Shown here piece after piece: positions 25,620-37,600 of a DNA stretch of 64,000 nucleotides. Each line of letters starts with the position of its first letter. Position 1 is the stretch's first letter. The notes under the pieces are model-generated. The model did no database searches and was not told the DNA's origin. It saw only the letters and a program-made list of their open reading frames with translations. The DNA is from Branchiostoma lanceolatum (taxonomy: Eukaryota; Chordata; Leptocardii; Amphioxiformes; Branchiostomatidae): contig NC_089726.1 of the NCBI RefSeq assembly GCF_035083965.1, positions 5,957,501-6,021,500 of the forward strand. The letters are read 5' to 3'. The translations under genes and the position numbers were made by a program.

Positions 25620-28600
25620 TCAGATGTCAATGAGCTGTGAAGCAAAAAGAAGAATTTTATATATCTGAGACCTATGATTTGAAATACTTCCAAAGATCTT
25701 TTAACAGTGTATTAAAAAAATATGGACAGTAGACTGAGACTGAATGTCCTGTCCAACAGACAGCTATTGTTTTAGAAATGCAAGTTGTAAGAACAACAAC
25801 TGCGATTTAAACACTCAAGAAGCATGACTGAACCACTACACCTTGCGCACTACAGAAATACTCCCGAACAATGCATGTAGAGTCAACCCTGTACAAGTGA
25901 CCACCTCTACATGAGGACCACTTGGCCAATGAGACCTCTTTTTGGCGGTCTCTTGGATAATTTTTCCTATGGACACAAGCAGTAAGAATCCTGTCTATAG
26001 TGACCACCGGTCCACAAAGACCAGATTTTATCAGTCCCCTGAGTGGTCTTCTTGGGCAGGTTTGACGTACTAGAAACCACAGTATAAAAGACAACAGCAC
26101 TTAGCCTCCAGGCAGGCCCAATGGATTGCAAAGACCGTATCCAACTGGAAGAAGGAGCTTGTTGCAAAACATACTTCTTCTGCCAGTTTGATGCGGTCTT
26201 CGCAACCTATAGATCTGCTTGGAGATTAAACAGCACTTACATTTGCCACAGGAGGAGAGTTGCTGTTCACGTCCTCCTCTCCAAAGTCGATGAGCGCCTT
26301 GGGCAAGTTGTCTGGACCAGAGCCTCTTAAACCTAGAGGCGAGTCGCTTGTTTCTTGTACCTTCCTCAAGTGTGGAGCTGGGAATTCCGAGGGACTGTCA
26401 TTGGCTGCAAGGGTTGGAAGGCAGGACCTTCGACTAGACCTGTGAGAACAAATGTTTGATTTGAAAAAAAGCAGCTAAAAAAACCCAGCCATCATTCACA
26501 TGCAAACCTATGGCTGGTCACGTATTTCTGGTGTCTTGTATGTAAATGTCAAAGGCAATATAAATCCTTTATATCTTTACCAGTCACGAAAAAAGGGTCT
26601 GCTTAATTCATAGGTAAATTCCAGGGCCAATAAAATAAGAGCGTTTGGAAGAAAAGAAAGTCTCCAGGGATTTATAAATGTCAATGGGACGGAATTATAC
26701 TTCTATTTTGGTAGCGACCCCTATCGAAGGCAAGTATATGAAGTACAACACATTTATCAGAGCACCATGACTAATCTAGGGAGCAGACGGCATGCTTACC
26801 CAGGTGTAGGAATCGCTGACCCCCTGGGGGGGAGTCTGGACTGTCGCTGCATGCTCCTGGGGGTGGGGATGCCCGACCGTCTCCTGGCGGAACCCGAGGC
26901 TGCACTGGGGATCCTGCTGTTCTGTGGGGTACTGGGCACTGCAGGCAGTGGTCTGCACAGAACATTCAGATTCAGCTTCATTAGCTCTTCGCATCGCCAG
27001 ATTTAAGTTTTAAGTTAAAGATGTGCGACACAAATTCTGTACCCTAACCCAACAGTTACTGCAAGTATTTCTAGGTTTTATTATTTTTTCTCATGCTTAA
27101 ACGTCTAGAATATGTTGTATACTGTAAAGTGTACCTTTACGTAAATAAACCAACTGTGAACACAAATATCAAGGCCCACTCAGTAAGAGAATTGGTGCAC
27201 AGCTCCTGGTATTTTGGGTACACAAAGGTGCATATGCACCCGGTATTTCTACCCCTGATAAGGCTTCAAATCACACGTAGACAGTACATTTCAAATATGA
27301 AGTACTTAGGATCGCCATAATTCTTTAGCAATGCTCAACATTTACATGCATCCTCCTGCATCGGATTATTCATTCCTTTTGTTGCTAGAGGTATACATTT
27401 GTGAAAATATCCCCATCAGAAAACATACCAAGGTACAGAAGCCTCTTTTAACTTAACTGGCCTGTTGCCAGGTTGATCATCCACAACTTACACTCACGTT
27501 GCTGAGTCATGTATCTTGGATTATCTACTTCTGTTGCTAGATAAACATTACAAAGAATATTGTGGATCAGAGCCTCTTGTTCAGTACCTGTTATTGTTGC
27601 TTGGTTGTTCATCCACAGAGATCCGTTTGGGGACAACCTTCTTGTCCTGCACCACCGGTGTGGAGGCGGAGGGGAGGGATGGGCGGGGGGTTAGGGCAGG
27701 GATGGTCCGGGGGGTGGACTGCACCTGGCTGTTTGCTGTGGGGAAGAAATTACAGGACAGGTTATGATACAAAACATCACTGTAATATTTACCATGATCT
27801 ACGTACATTGTACCTGTTTTAGTGTTTAGTCCCTTGTCCTGACTTAGTCTTTGGGGGGACAGAGTAGACACAGAGTCTGCGACTAGTACTGGAACTCCAT
27901 AGTACATATCCTACAATGTACATGACTTGTACTGAGAGCTAGAACCCTTACTTACCATTAACCTTAGGCGTGCTGATCTGAGATATGGGCAGCATGGCTC
28001 TCATGGGCTGCTGTTTCTTGGGCATGGGCACACCGTAACCTCCTCCCGGGATGAGAGACTTCTTGGAGAAGCTGGTGTTGGCTGCAGCGGCAGGTTTGGA
28101 CAGCTGGGGTTTGGTCTGGGGCGGCTGAAGGCCTGAGACTCTCTTCTTGCTGGGACCTGGAGGAAGATTGGAGATTTTTGTGATATACTCTCGTTAAACA
28201 AGTGCCCAAGAGCTAAAAGTCCCCTCCAATGGACTACAAGCCCAAACAGAAGTCTACAAATCAGCACTCAGAACAATGATGGCTAAGTTGGGATTAAAAC
28301 CTGACCTCATGGCCCAGCAGTAGTGTTACATACCTAAACCCCAGACTTGAATCAGACTGGACCTGGCATTTAACTACACTGTATGGTTTTGCATGTATAG
28401 TTTTCAAATTTCATGTAAGATTTATGCACATGTGCCATGGATTCAGGTCCGGACTTATAAGTCCTGACCTGAACCTCTGGACTTGAATCCCGACCTGACC
28501 CTGAAAATGAGTTTAGGTATGCAGCACTACCCAGCAGAAATGCAGGAAATATATGTACAGTCAAACCTGCCTAGGCGACCACCTTTTCAACGCGACCACC

Positions 28601-31600
28601 TGGCCATGGCGACCGCTTTTTCTCGGTCCCGAAAATTTTCCCCATAGGCACAAGCATTAAGCTGCCTGCCCAAGGCGACCACCTGTCCAACGCGACCGCG
28701 ACCGCCACGAATTGGGACCGCACAGAGCACAGTCCCTGCCCATGGCGGCCGCCTAATTTTCAAGCTTGTGGTGACATCGGATCATTTTGCTGTCGGATTT
28801 CAAGGAAATGTTTTCAAGGCTTTGAAGGACAAAAATAAGGACAAAAATATATGGAATAGCAATGTTATAGCGTCGATTCCTCCATGAAGTGTTTTAATAA
28901 AACGTTCCCCTTATAACATTGTAAAGACAAATGTTTGTGATGTTGTTGTGCCTATCGTAATCTGATAGTTTACCGCAAACTCAGTTCGGTTTGAACTCAA
29001 TTTTAAAAACGAATACATAGTGCATGGCGTCAAAAAGTCAGATTTCACAGAAATTACGATCTATTTCTTGTATTTTCAACAAAACTGTGTCTGTGTCTTA
29101 CTAAATTCCGCTGAAAAATGGTTTCGCGGCGGGCAAAACATCGGGCGAGAAATGTTGTTCCTTGGTCCCGACGCCATCTTGGATATGGCGCGGCCCGGAT
29201 TTGGCGTTCCGCTGACCTTCCTAAAACACGATGCTTTTGTGATGAACGTTTAAGAATACTCTAGTTATTGATGAAAATTCTTATTTTCTTTTTATTACCA
29301 TGAATCTCACAAACCTTTATTGGACGCTGTGCGTTCTACTGCACTGTCTTACCTTTCGATGCGGTCGCACAGAGCTTGGCGGCGCGGCGCGACGAAATCA
29401 CACCGTTCCCTTTCATCTTTCGTTGTCAGATCGAAAACTTTTTGACCCTTTTATCCAGCGGTCGGCGCCCAAAAAAAGGCTGGGACCAGCAGGTGTTTTC
29501 TAGGGATTTGTCTTAGGCCTTAAAACTTCGATGATGTGCGTGTGTGTGTGTACTATTAATGTAACGTGTGAATGCGGGAAGGCGCTGCGAGATCATCGTG
29601 GCAACCATTGTTTTGTTACTTTGTACGCAAAATTATGACGAACATTTGTACACGATGTAGCGGTATACAATTATTACAACGATAACGGAAAATGTAATTT
29701 TTGTAGTATCTCTCTGTCAATGAGAATTGAACCTGGTGGGGGTCATGCTGTCTAAATTCACATTATTTTCCATCCATTTACGTACTGTATTTGAAAACCT
29801 CGCCCTGGAAACATGTGAGTGGAATCCTCTTCATGGCGACCACCTGTCCATCGCGACCGATTTTGCTCGGTCCGCCGGGTGGTCGCCTTGGGCAGGTTTG
29901 ACTGTATATAGCTTATTAGTAGAATTACCTTTAGAGGGGGTTGATGAAGTCCTGGAGGCAGAGGAGGTGGAGTTTGACCTGCGGCGACCTGACAGCTTGG
30001 GCAGACTCCCAGAACGTTGCGGCATGGCGCTCGTCTTCACAATCTACAGCAGGGAACATCATCAAACCTCAAAAACTGATGCAAAGTTTTGATACTATAT
30101 GATGATGCAAGATAATAACAACAGTAATCACAACTAGATATAATACAGACTCACTTCCGTACCCCTAAGCACAACAACCAAAACAAATTCTGTAGGTTAC
30201 AGGACCGATATTCATTGCATTCTTAACACTTTCTTACTAATCTTAGCAAATGCACCAGAGCTGTCTCCAGGACACGTCGTGGGACAGACATTTTCTTGTT
30301 GGGCCGGCAGACAAAAATTGTGCCTCATCCTTTAAAAAATCTAGACTTCCTGACATGAGATCTATGAAAATCTATTTTAGTAAGTTTAAAATGACAGATT
30401 AAACAACAAAAATAAACAACATGGGCTCAATGAGTGGGACGGAAAAAAAAGGGTACATGTATGCTGGAGACAGCGCTGGCATGTACTTTTATACTGCTAC
30501 AAGTATGTCACAGGGCTGGGGGTGAAGTCTGCTATCATCTACTAGATTTTATCTACTAGATGATAGCAGTCTAGTAGTTGCCTTGCTGTACCTTGAAAAT
30601 TTGACTCCATCCTTTCAAAGGTGTATTTCTGTGCTACAGTAAGTTTAGATGTGGCTTCTGTCCACTGCCATAGTAATTTTATCTGTCAAAGTGGCCATCC
30701 CCTGACCTGTCTTCCTCGTCTAGTCAAGCTTGAACTGATTAGTACAGTACCGGTACACCAGGGTTCAGGTATTTTGACCTGTACCTAATTGATAGTACCG
30801 GTACTGTATCAGTAGAGTTGGTACACTGTACCCAGGGGTTCATCTAAATCAGGAAAGAGGGGCGCTGCGCCCTCTTGTTTCAGCCCAGCACCCCCTTGTG
30901 GAATTCAGATTTTAGCTTAATATCCAGCATACAGCCTTCGCTCAGCAATCGATTCTCCCATAGATACATAGAAATCGCTCCCTTCCCTGTGTGTGCTCCC
31001 TCTTATTCAATTTTTATAGAAAAACCCCTGCTGTACCTTGGCATTCTGTGGAAGTGATCCCACAGATCCTTTCCTCTTGACAGCAGCTGGTGCTGAAGCT
31101 GTGGAGATGTCGCTGGCATCCGACGTCACGCTGGCCGCGTCGTCAGAGTCGTCAATGCTGCCGTTGCTGAAGCTGCGGCCCAGCGAACCCAGACTGGGGT
31201 TCGTACTATCCTGTTTGTAGATATAGAAGATTGCATGGTTAAAGTCAGTTAAGATTTAGCATTAAAAAAAATTGCACAATATGTTTTATTTTCTAGTTAA
31301 ATGAGCGTTTATGGTACCATGGAAAAGTTTGTGTGTACTGTGTACACTGTGTGTAGATATTCTATAGAAAGCATTTGCTAAAAAGAAGTTCACAAGTTCA
31401 GACCCTTGTAGTTGTACTTTTATAGTGCATGAGTGGCACATAGCTTCAGTAGCACTACCTGGCTATGTTGTCACAGGGAGGAGTAGCTAGCCCTTCTCCT
31501 TTAATATGCTCGAGGCACCTCCTAGAACACGGCACTCCCACTTTATGACCCATGCAAAAGACGGGTGCAGCCCCAACCGAGATACCCATCCCAGGGTCTC

Positions 31601-34600
31601 CCAGTTACAAACTGTCCTTGACTTACGTTATGTCTATTCTGGCTCCTACTCATTCTGCTTTCCATGGAGACAGACCGGTTCATGGAGGTGTTCATCCCAG
31701 CAGACCCCTTCCTGGGAATCTGGGACCTGGGCAGACTCGACCCCCTGCTGCCCGGGGCGGGAATTCCCGACCGTCTCTTCACGGGCTGCTTTGGTGCATC
31801 CGCTGCGCCATTGTTTTCGCTACCATTTCTTGTAGCGTGGGAATTGTTACTTCCAGCATTGTTAGGACTCATGGTAAATGTTCCTTTACGCACCGCAGGT
31901 TTGATCAGTTCTTTTCTTCCATTGGCTCCTCTTTCTGTCGCCATCTTCTCTACTGTCTCGTTGTTGGAGCAGCTCGGCTTCTGATCGCCACTACTTGAAC
32001 TTTGGGGTCTTGCACCAGACCCGATTCTTGAACTCCCATTGCTCGTGTATGTGTTATTTCGCACTCCTAATCTGCCAAGTCTCTTCGGAACCAAACCAGA
32101 CTGTCCCTCTTTAGTATCCACGTTGTTTTGCTGCCTTTGGTTTGAATCCTTTGCATCAGCTGTTGTTGTTGAACTTGAAGACCCCTCCTTTTCTGGTGTA
32201 TCCAGGGTGTAAGTCATCCTACGAGGGCTGTTTCGGGGACTGTTTTGCGGTGCCTTCTTCTTGAAGAGCCGTGCCTCAGACTTTGCCAGCTTGATCTCCT
32301 CCTCGCGGTTTCTCTTGCTCTCCTTCTCTAGCTCCTTTGCCAGCCGCGTGGCCTCCACAAAGAGCTCTGCATACTGGTCCCCGTTCAGTTCCAGTGGGAC
32401 AAACTTCTCTTCTTCTTCCTGTATGTCCTTGGCTTTTGAGATGACCTTCTCTCGGAATCCGACAGGACCAAAGAAGACTTCATCGTCGTCTTCATCGTCA
32501 TTGTCCTCGTTGACACTGGTTTCTCCTTCTTGCTCCCTGGAACAGGAATTATAGATTATTTAGAGTTAGACAGAACCTCTGTTTTTTCTTTCTTTGATTT
32601 CTTTCTTATATTGGATACTACCACTATTACTACTTTTGCAGACTGCAAACCTCAGATGGTTTTCAACACAAATGATCAACTTATTATATGCCTGGCGCAT
32701 GCAGAAAAAACTAATTGAAAGACAGTCAAAATGAGAACTGTTTTGTAACTTAGAAGTTAGATCATCCCATTCTGATAAAGTAATGCCACTTACTTGTTAA
32801 CAGGTGAGACAGGTATATCAAAGTCAAACTCTTCTGTCTCCAGAAGTCCAACAGCATCTAGGTAGATATAAAACGCTGTCGGTTAGAAATTGGAATTGAT
32901 ATTTTGTGTCAATCAATGCTACATATAGAATACAACACTGTGTATTCTGTATCATCCGAGATACCGTAAAATATTGCATGAAGTTTATGAACACATCTGT
33001 CCCGGTTGATGAAATTACAAGATGAGAGCATGGCTGATTGAGATTCTTAGCTTGCAGTTTCAATTTCATCTGCATCCAGATTCCTTTGGCTTTTAGCCAA
33101 ATACTGACAATGACATTGCTAGAGCCAGCACAGGGCTCTCCCTACATGTAAGCCATGGAATAATAGTGTTCCACCACCATGTTAGTTTTCAAAATTGTGT
33201 CATTTTAAAATTTCCATAAAATTATTGTTTTTTGTCAAGTTGCATTCTCCCCTGACCTATATTTATATAGCACCACCTTGCTTTTCTGAATTTCCAGGGA
33301 GAGTCAGGTGCTACACACATTGCTGGGGGCCTGTCAGTGGGACTCTTGTGTATTTATTTCTTATCTGTTTTACTGAAATTGCAACACAGCAATACACATG
33401 TCACCCAGGCAGCTGTGCTGATGTCGGGTGCCATCTAACATAACTCTTGTGTATGGAATGTACATAACAGTGTCAGTTACAGCAGATGTCTGCTGCACTT
33501 AGATTAGTTAGAAAATCCCTTGGGGCTATCTTAAAATCAATATCAAGGATTGCAGACACCTTTATTAGTCACTTCTTCTATGCCTCCAATGACACTGACA
33601 TACTGAAGTTCTCAATAACATTGAACCATAATGAACATTTTTCATGATGATCATACATGTACATGTTTGTACCAAAGATACACTATTCTGATGTACAGTT
33701 AGTGAACATCGAACCATACAAATTTCTTGTGAGTCGCAGTGTCAGGTTCCGAACCGGCTGCAATGTTCACTGTGACAACATTCAAGGACGGAATTTAATT
33801 TGATTACCTGGTAGTCGGAATTAAGAACTGAAAGTGTGATTAGTAATGGTCCATGTTCCCTAACATCAGATGGGGCATATTTTTCACAAACGTATACATT
33901 GTATGTTCACTAAATGACATTCATTATCATTGAATGTTATTAGTAACTGTTATATCTCAGTGTCATTCAAGGCAAACACTTTAAATGAAAATTTCCTTTC
34001 CTTCATACTCATAGGCTTGATTCCAGAAAATTTTCGGTACCTTTTCCAATGATTTATCATTAAAATTAGAAGGTTGTAAATAAAATCAAGCATGGCCAAA
34101 GTCAACATTACAACAAACAGACAGATGAACATGAACATGACCTGAACCTACATCTGGCATGTATTCAATAAATTATAAATCTCTGAATTATTGATGTCCC
34201 AGCATACCTGTAAAATCCATCTCCAGGGAAACCATTGTGTTATGACAGCAGTTATATATCAGGCTAAGGTTAAAGTGTTACAGTCATTCATGGCAAGCTG
34301 TGAACAACTTAATTATTAAAAGGAAAATTCAAAGCTTATAAATTTGTATATACGAAATCAGTTTTCACCATCTCCTAATTACTCTATGTTAATATGTACA
34401 TGTAAAGCATTTTTCTGGCCACAAAAAGGAAAAGATAGGAAATATTCTTTAGATATTTTGCTGTTATGACAGATGTGCATGATCATAATATTAATTCCAT
34501 TTCATAGAAGTTCTGCAAAACTTAAAGATGTCAGTGTAGTTATCACACTTTTCTTACCTTCTATCTTGTCGTTGTTTACTTCATTCTGTTTCGCTTCGTT

Positions 34601-37600
34601 GGGAGTATCCTCTGGGGTCACACTCCCTGTATCCTTTATGGATTCTTCCACTCTATTGACATGATCTGTTTCGTCCAGGATGTCCCTCTTTACTTTGGGG
34701 GAGGTCAGCGTCCCTGGAAAAAAATATACATGTTTGCCTAATGTGATTTAACGGGTTCACATTTGAGTTAAGCTCATGTTGTGAGTGACTCCAAATAAGG
34801 ATCATGCTTCACGGATGACATCCATGTCCGCATTTTGGACTGTTGCCACTAAAACGCATCAGTACACAATAAGTAAAAAGTGTTGCAAGAATAAAAGAAT
34901 TATAAACTCGGCCCTCTAAGGTTTATGTATACAGAAGTTTGTATATTAACTCTTTAAGTTGTTTTACAAACTTTTCCCTCCTCTCAGAATTAAAACTTAA
35001 CTTTTCAGGTCATTCCTGTTTGTCTGCACCCATATATATCAGATTTTGGTCACCAGAGGACGTTATCCATAACACCAAGTTTGAGTGACCTAATACAGTA
35101 ATGGGATAATCTCAGAATGGAGGCAGTCTACCATGGCCACAGGCAAGGTAAATATTTGCCTGGGGGAGTAATCAATGCCAGAGGGGCATCAGGATTACAG
35201 CTTGTTTTTTCTAGAGCGTGAAGGTTTGTGGTCCGTGTCAGAAGAGTGTTTTTATCACATTCATCCTAAGCAGAAAGCAAGTACACAATACAATATGTAC
35301 ACACTAGGGCATCCTCTGCCTAAAACCCTCGTTGAAAGTATGACCTACACACACTATCACCTAATCTTATAAATTCTAATTCAATGCTTAGACTTGTTTT
35401 TCTAGAGCGTGAAGATTTGTGGTCCACGTCAGAAGAGTGTTTTCATCCCATTCATCCTAAGCATACCGACTACCTGGAATGACATTGGAATGACTTTTGG
35501 ATTGACTAATACAGTCAGGCAATGTGCCAAGAAAAAATCTCTGATGTCCTCTGTCTAATTGTTTAACCTTCAGCTGTTTGGCAATTTTGTGGTGGTTATG
35601 GGGAGAAGGCAGCAGGGAGAAGTTAAGGAACCAGGAAGACACATAATATAATTCTACAGTCCATCAATGATGCCATTAATATCAAATTTATTACTGCAAT
35701 CCGTTTTGATCATAGCATGATTTTACAGACTGCACTCTTCTGGAAGATGAAATTCAATGTTCAAAACATTAGAGATGTGACAGTTTATCAAAATTAATGT
35801 CAATAGCTGTAGCAAGATTAAAACTGGGTGCACAGGGGAAAACTATCTCAAATCCAACATATCTTAACTGTATCTCATCATGTATTTAGTTTCAAAGTCA
35901 GACACCCCAACTTGGGTAAAGATTATAATTTTCTTTGAAAATCCCAAAGTAAGATAATATGTGCAACCATTCAGTGACTGAGGCTTAGAAAATGATACAA
36001 ATTGAAAGGCACACAGATTGAAAACATGTTTACCAAAATCCAATTACAAACAGCTAAAACATCAAATTAGACATCCATCCTGCTTGACTGGGGTCCCATT
36101 ACCTATGTTTTGTCTGGGAGAAATTAGCACATGAAAGAGATACCGTAAAAGAGGAAATGTTTGCTGGGATATAATTTTGCAGTAGGCAGAAAATGATGTG
36201 TTCGCAGTGGTTGAAACAAGGGGGTAGGTGGGCACAAAAATAATAATATCAGGTGTATTTGCAGCCAGTGCCACAGGCAGGTACCCAATGTAATATATTT
36301 TACAATCGTTTACTTTTTAAGTTTGCTGTGAAGAGCTCATTGCAAAAATTGCAAACATGAAACCACTGCGAACATTTCCCTTTTTACAGTACTGCAACCC
36401 ACATACGTGCGTCATTCATTCTATAACGCTCCTTGGGGAGCTTCCTTTTCAAAGAAAGGTAAACAAACGCAGTAGGTTAGACACCACAAGATTATCCCAT
36501 GACAAAGGAAGATTCAAAATCCCCCAGAAACACTAGTATTGTTATTAACAAACAGTCTTTTTCACCATAGAATGTAAATACATGTATTGAGATGCCGGTA
36601 CATCAATAATTTTTTCCAATGATGTCATCTTACCTTGTACGAACCGAAAGCCGGCCAGACATCCCTTCGCAAGGAGGAGGCATGATTTTATAATGATTCC
36701 CAAAACAAACAGCACCAGTATACAGGTCAGTACCAGGTCAACTCCTTCGGTGACCAGGAATTCAAGACCGGCAGTCCTCTTGAAATCTTCCCAGTGTGTC
36801 TTCAAGACACTCAACACCATCTCCATTGCTGTGCCTTTATATCTAAGATGGTCAGGTTTCCAAGAAGCATGGCCAAGGACTGGGTCTGTTTCCCTAATGA
36901 ACTGTCATCTCCCAGTCTTCCAACATGGCACACTGGCTTCAGCCAACAAAGCCATCGGTTGGAATGCCCAAAGGTGATCAGTTTTGAAAGGATTGTCTGG
37001 CCTTCTCATTGGTCATGCAAGGCGAGATGTTCCACCAATTATCCTGGACTGTTCCATTCACTGAACATCAAGGGGTTGGAACTGGACTGTGCCACCATAG
37101 GCTATTCAATGCTACAGACTGTACTCCAAGACTTTTCAATGATTTAATAAAAAAGCCATATTAACAAAATCATTTCATTGTAACATAACTCAACTCTAGG
37201 CTCAGCTTTTGTGGCAAGATACAATTATTGTGGTAATCAATATTTCCAATAAGTCCTAGAAAAAGCTCTGGTGACTACAATTTCCCAAGGGATTATATAA
37301 ATACAGGGAGGCTTGATTAGTAAACTACCTTTATTCCTGCATTTCAAGTTAGGGCACAGAAGCAAATTCCTAATCTTACACACCTTTTTTGTGTAATCAG
37401 CTGTTTTAATTCTATGTAATTTGTAATCGGACCACTTTAATTCAACATGAAGCAGAGTGGGTGGTTGAATTTAATGTAAGGCATTAGGCGCATTTCTGCA
37501 TTTACCGCCATTTGTTAATTTGGACCACCGAGAATTGTGTAAATTTAAACTGCAACCTTCTCATTACCCTCTCACCCATTTATGTGGTCGTTATCTTCCC

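Noticed and set aside
29020-29503. Transposase fragments inside the Tigger-like element
   Set aside because: The two short frames show no DDE, helix-turn-helix or CENP-B-like motifs and are likely chance frames in a non-autonomous element.
30890-31220. Plus-strand coding region
   Set aside because: It is the complement of GTSE1 exon 31037-31210, which has matching splice sites and phase on the minus strand.
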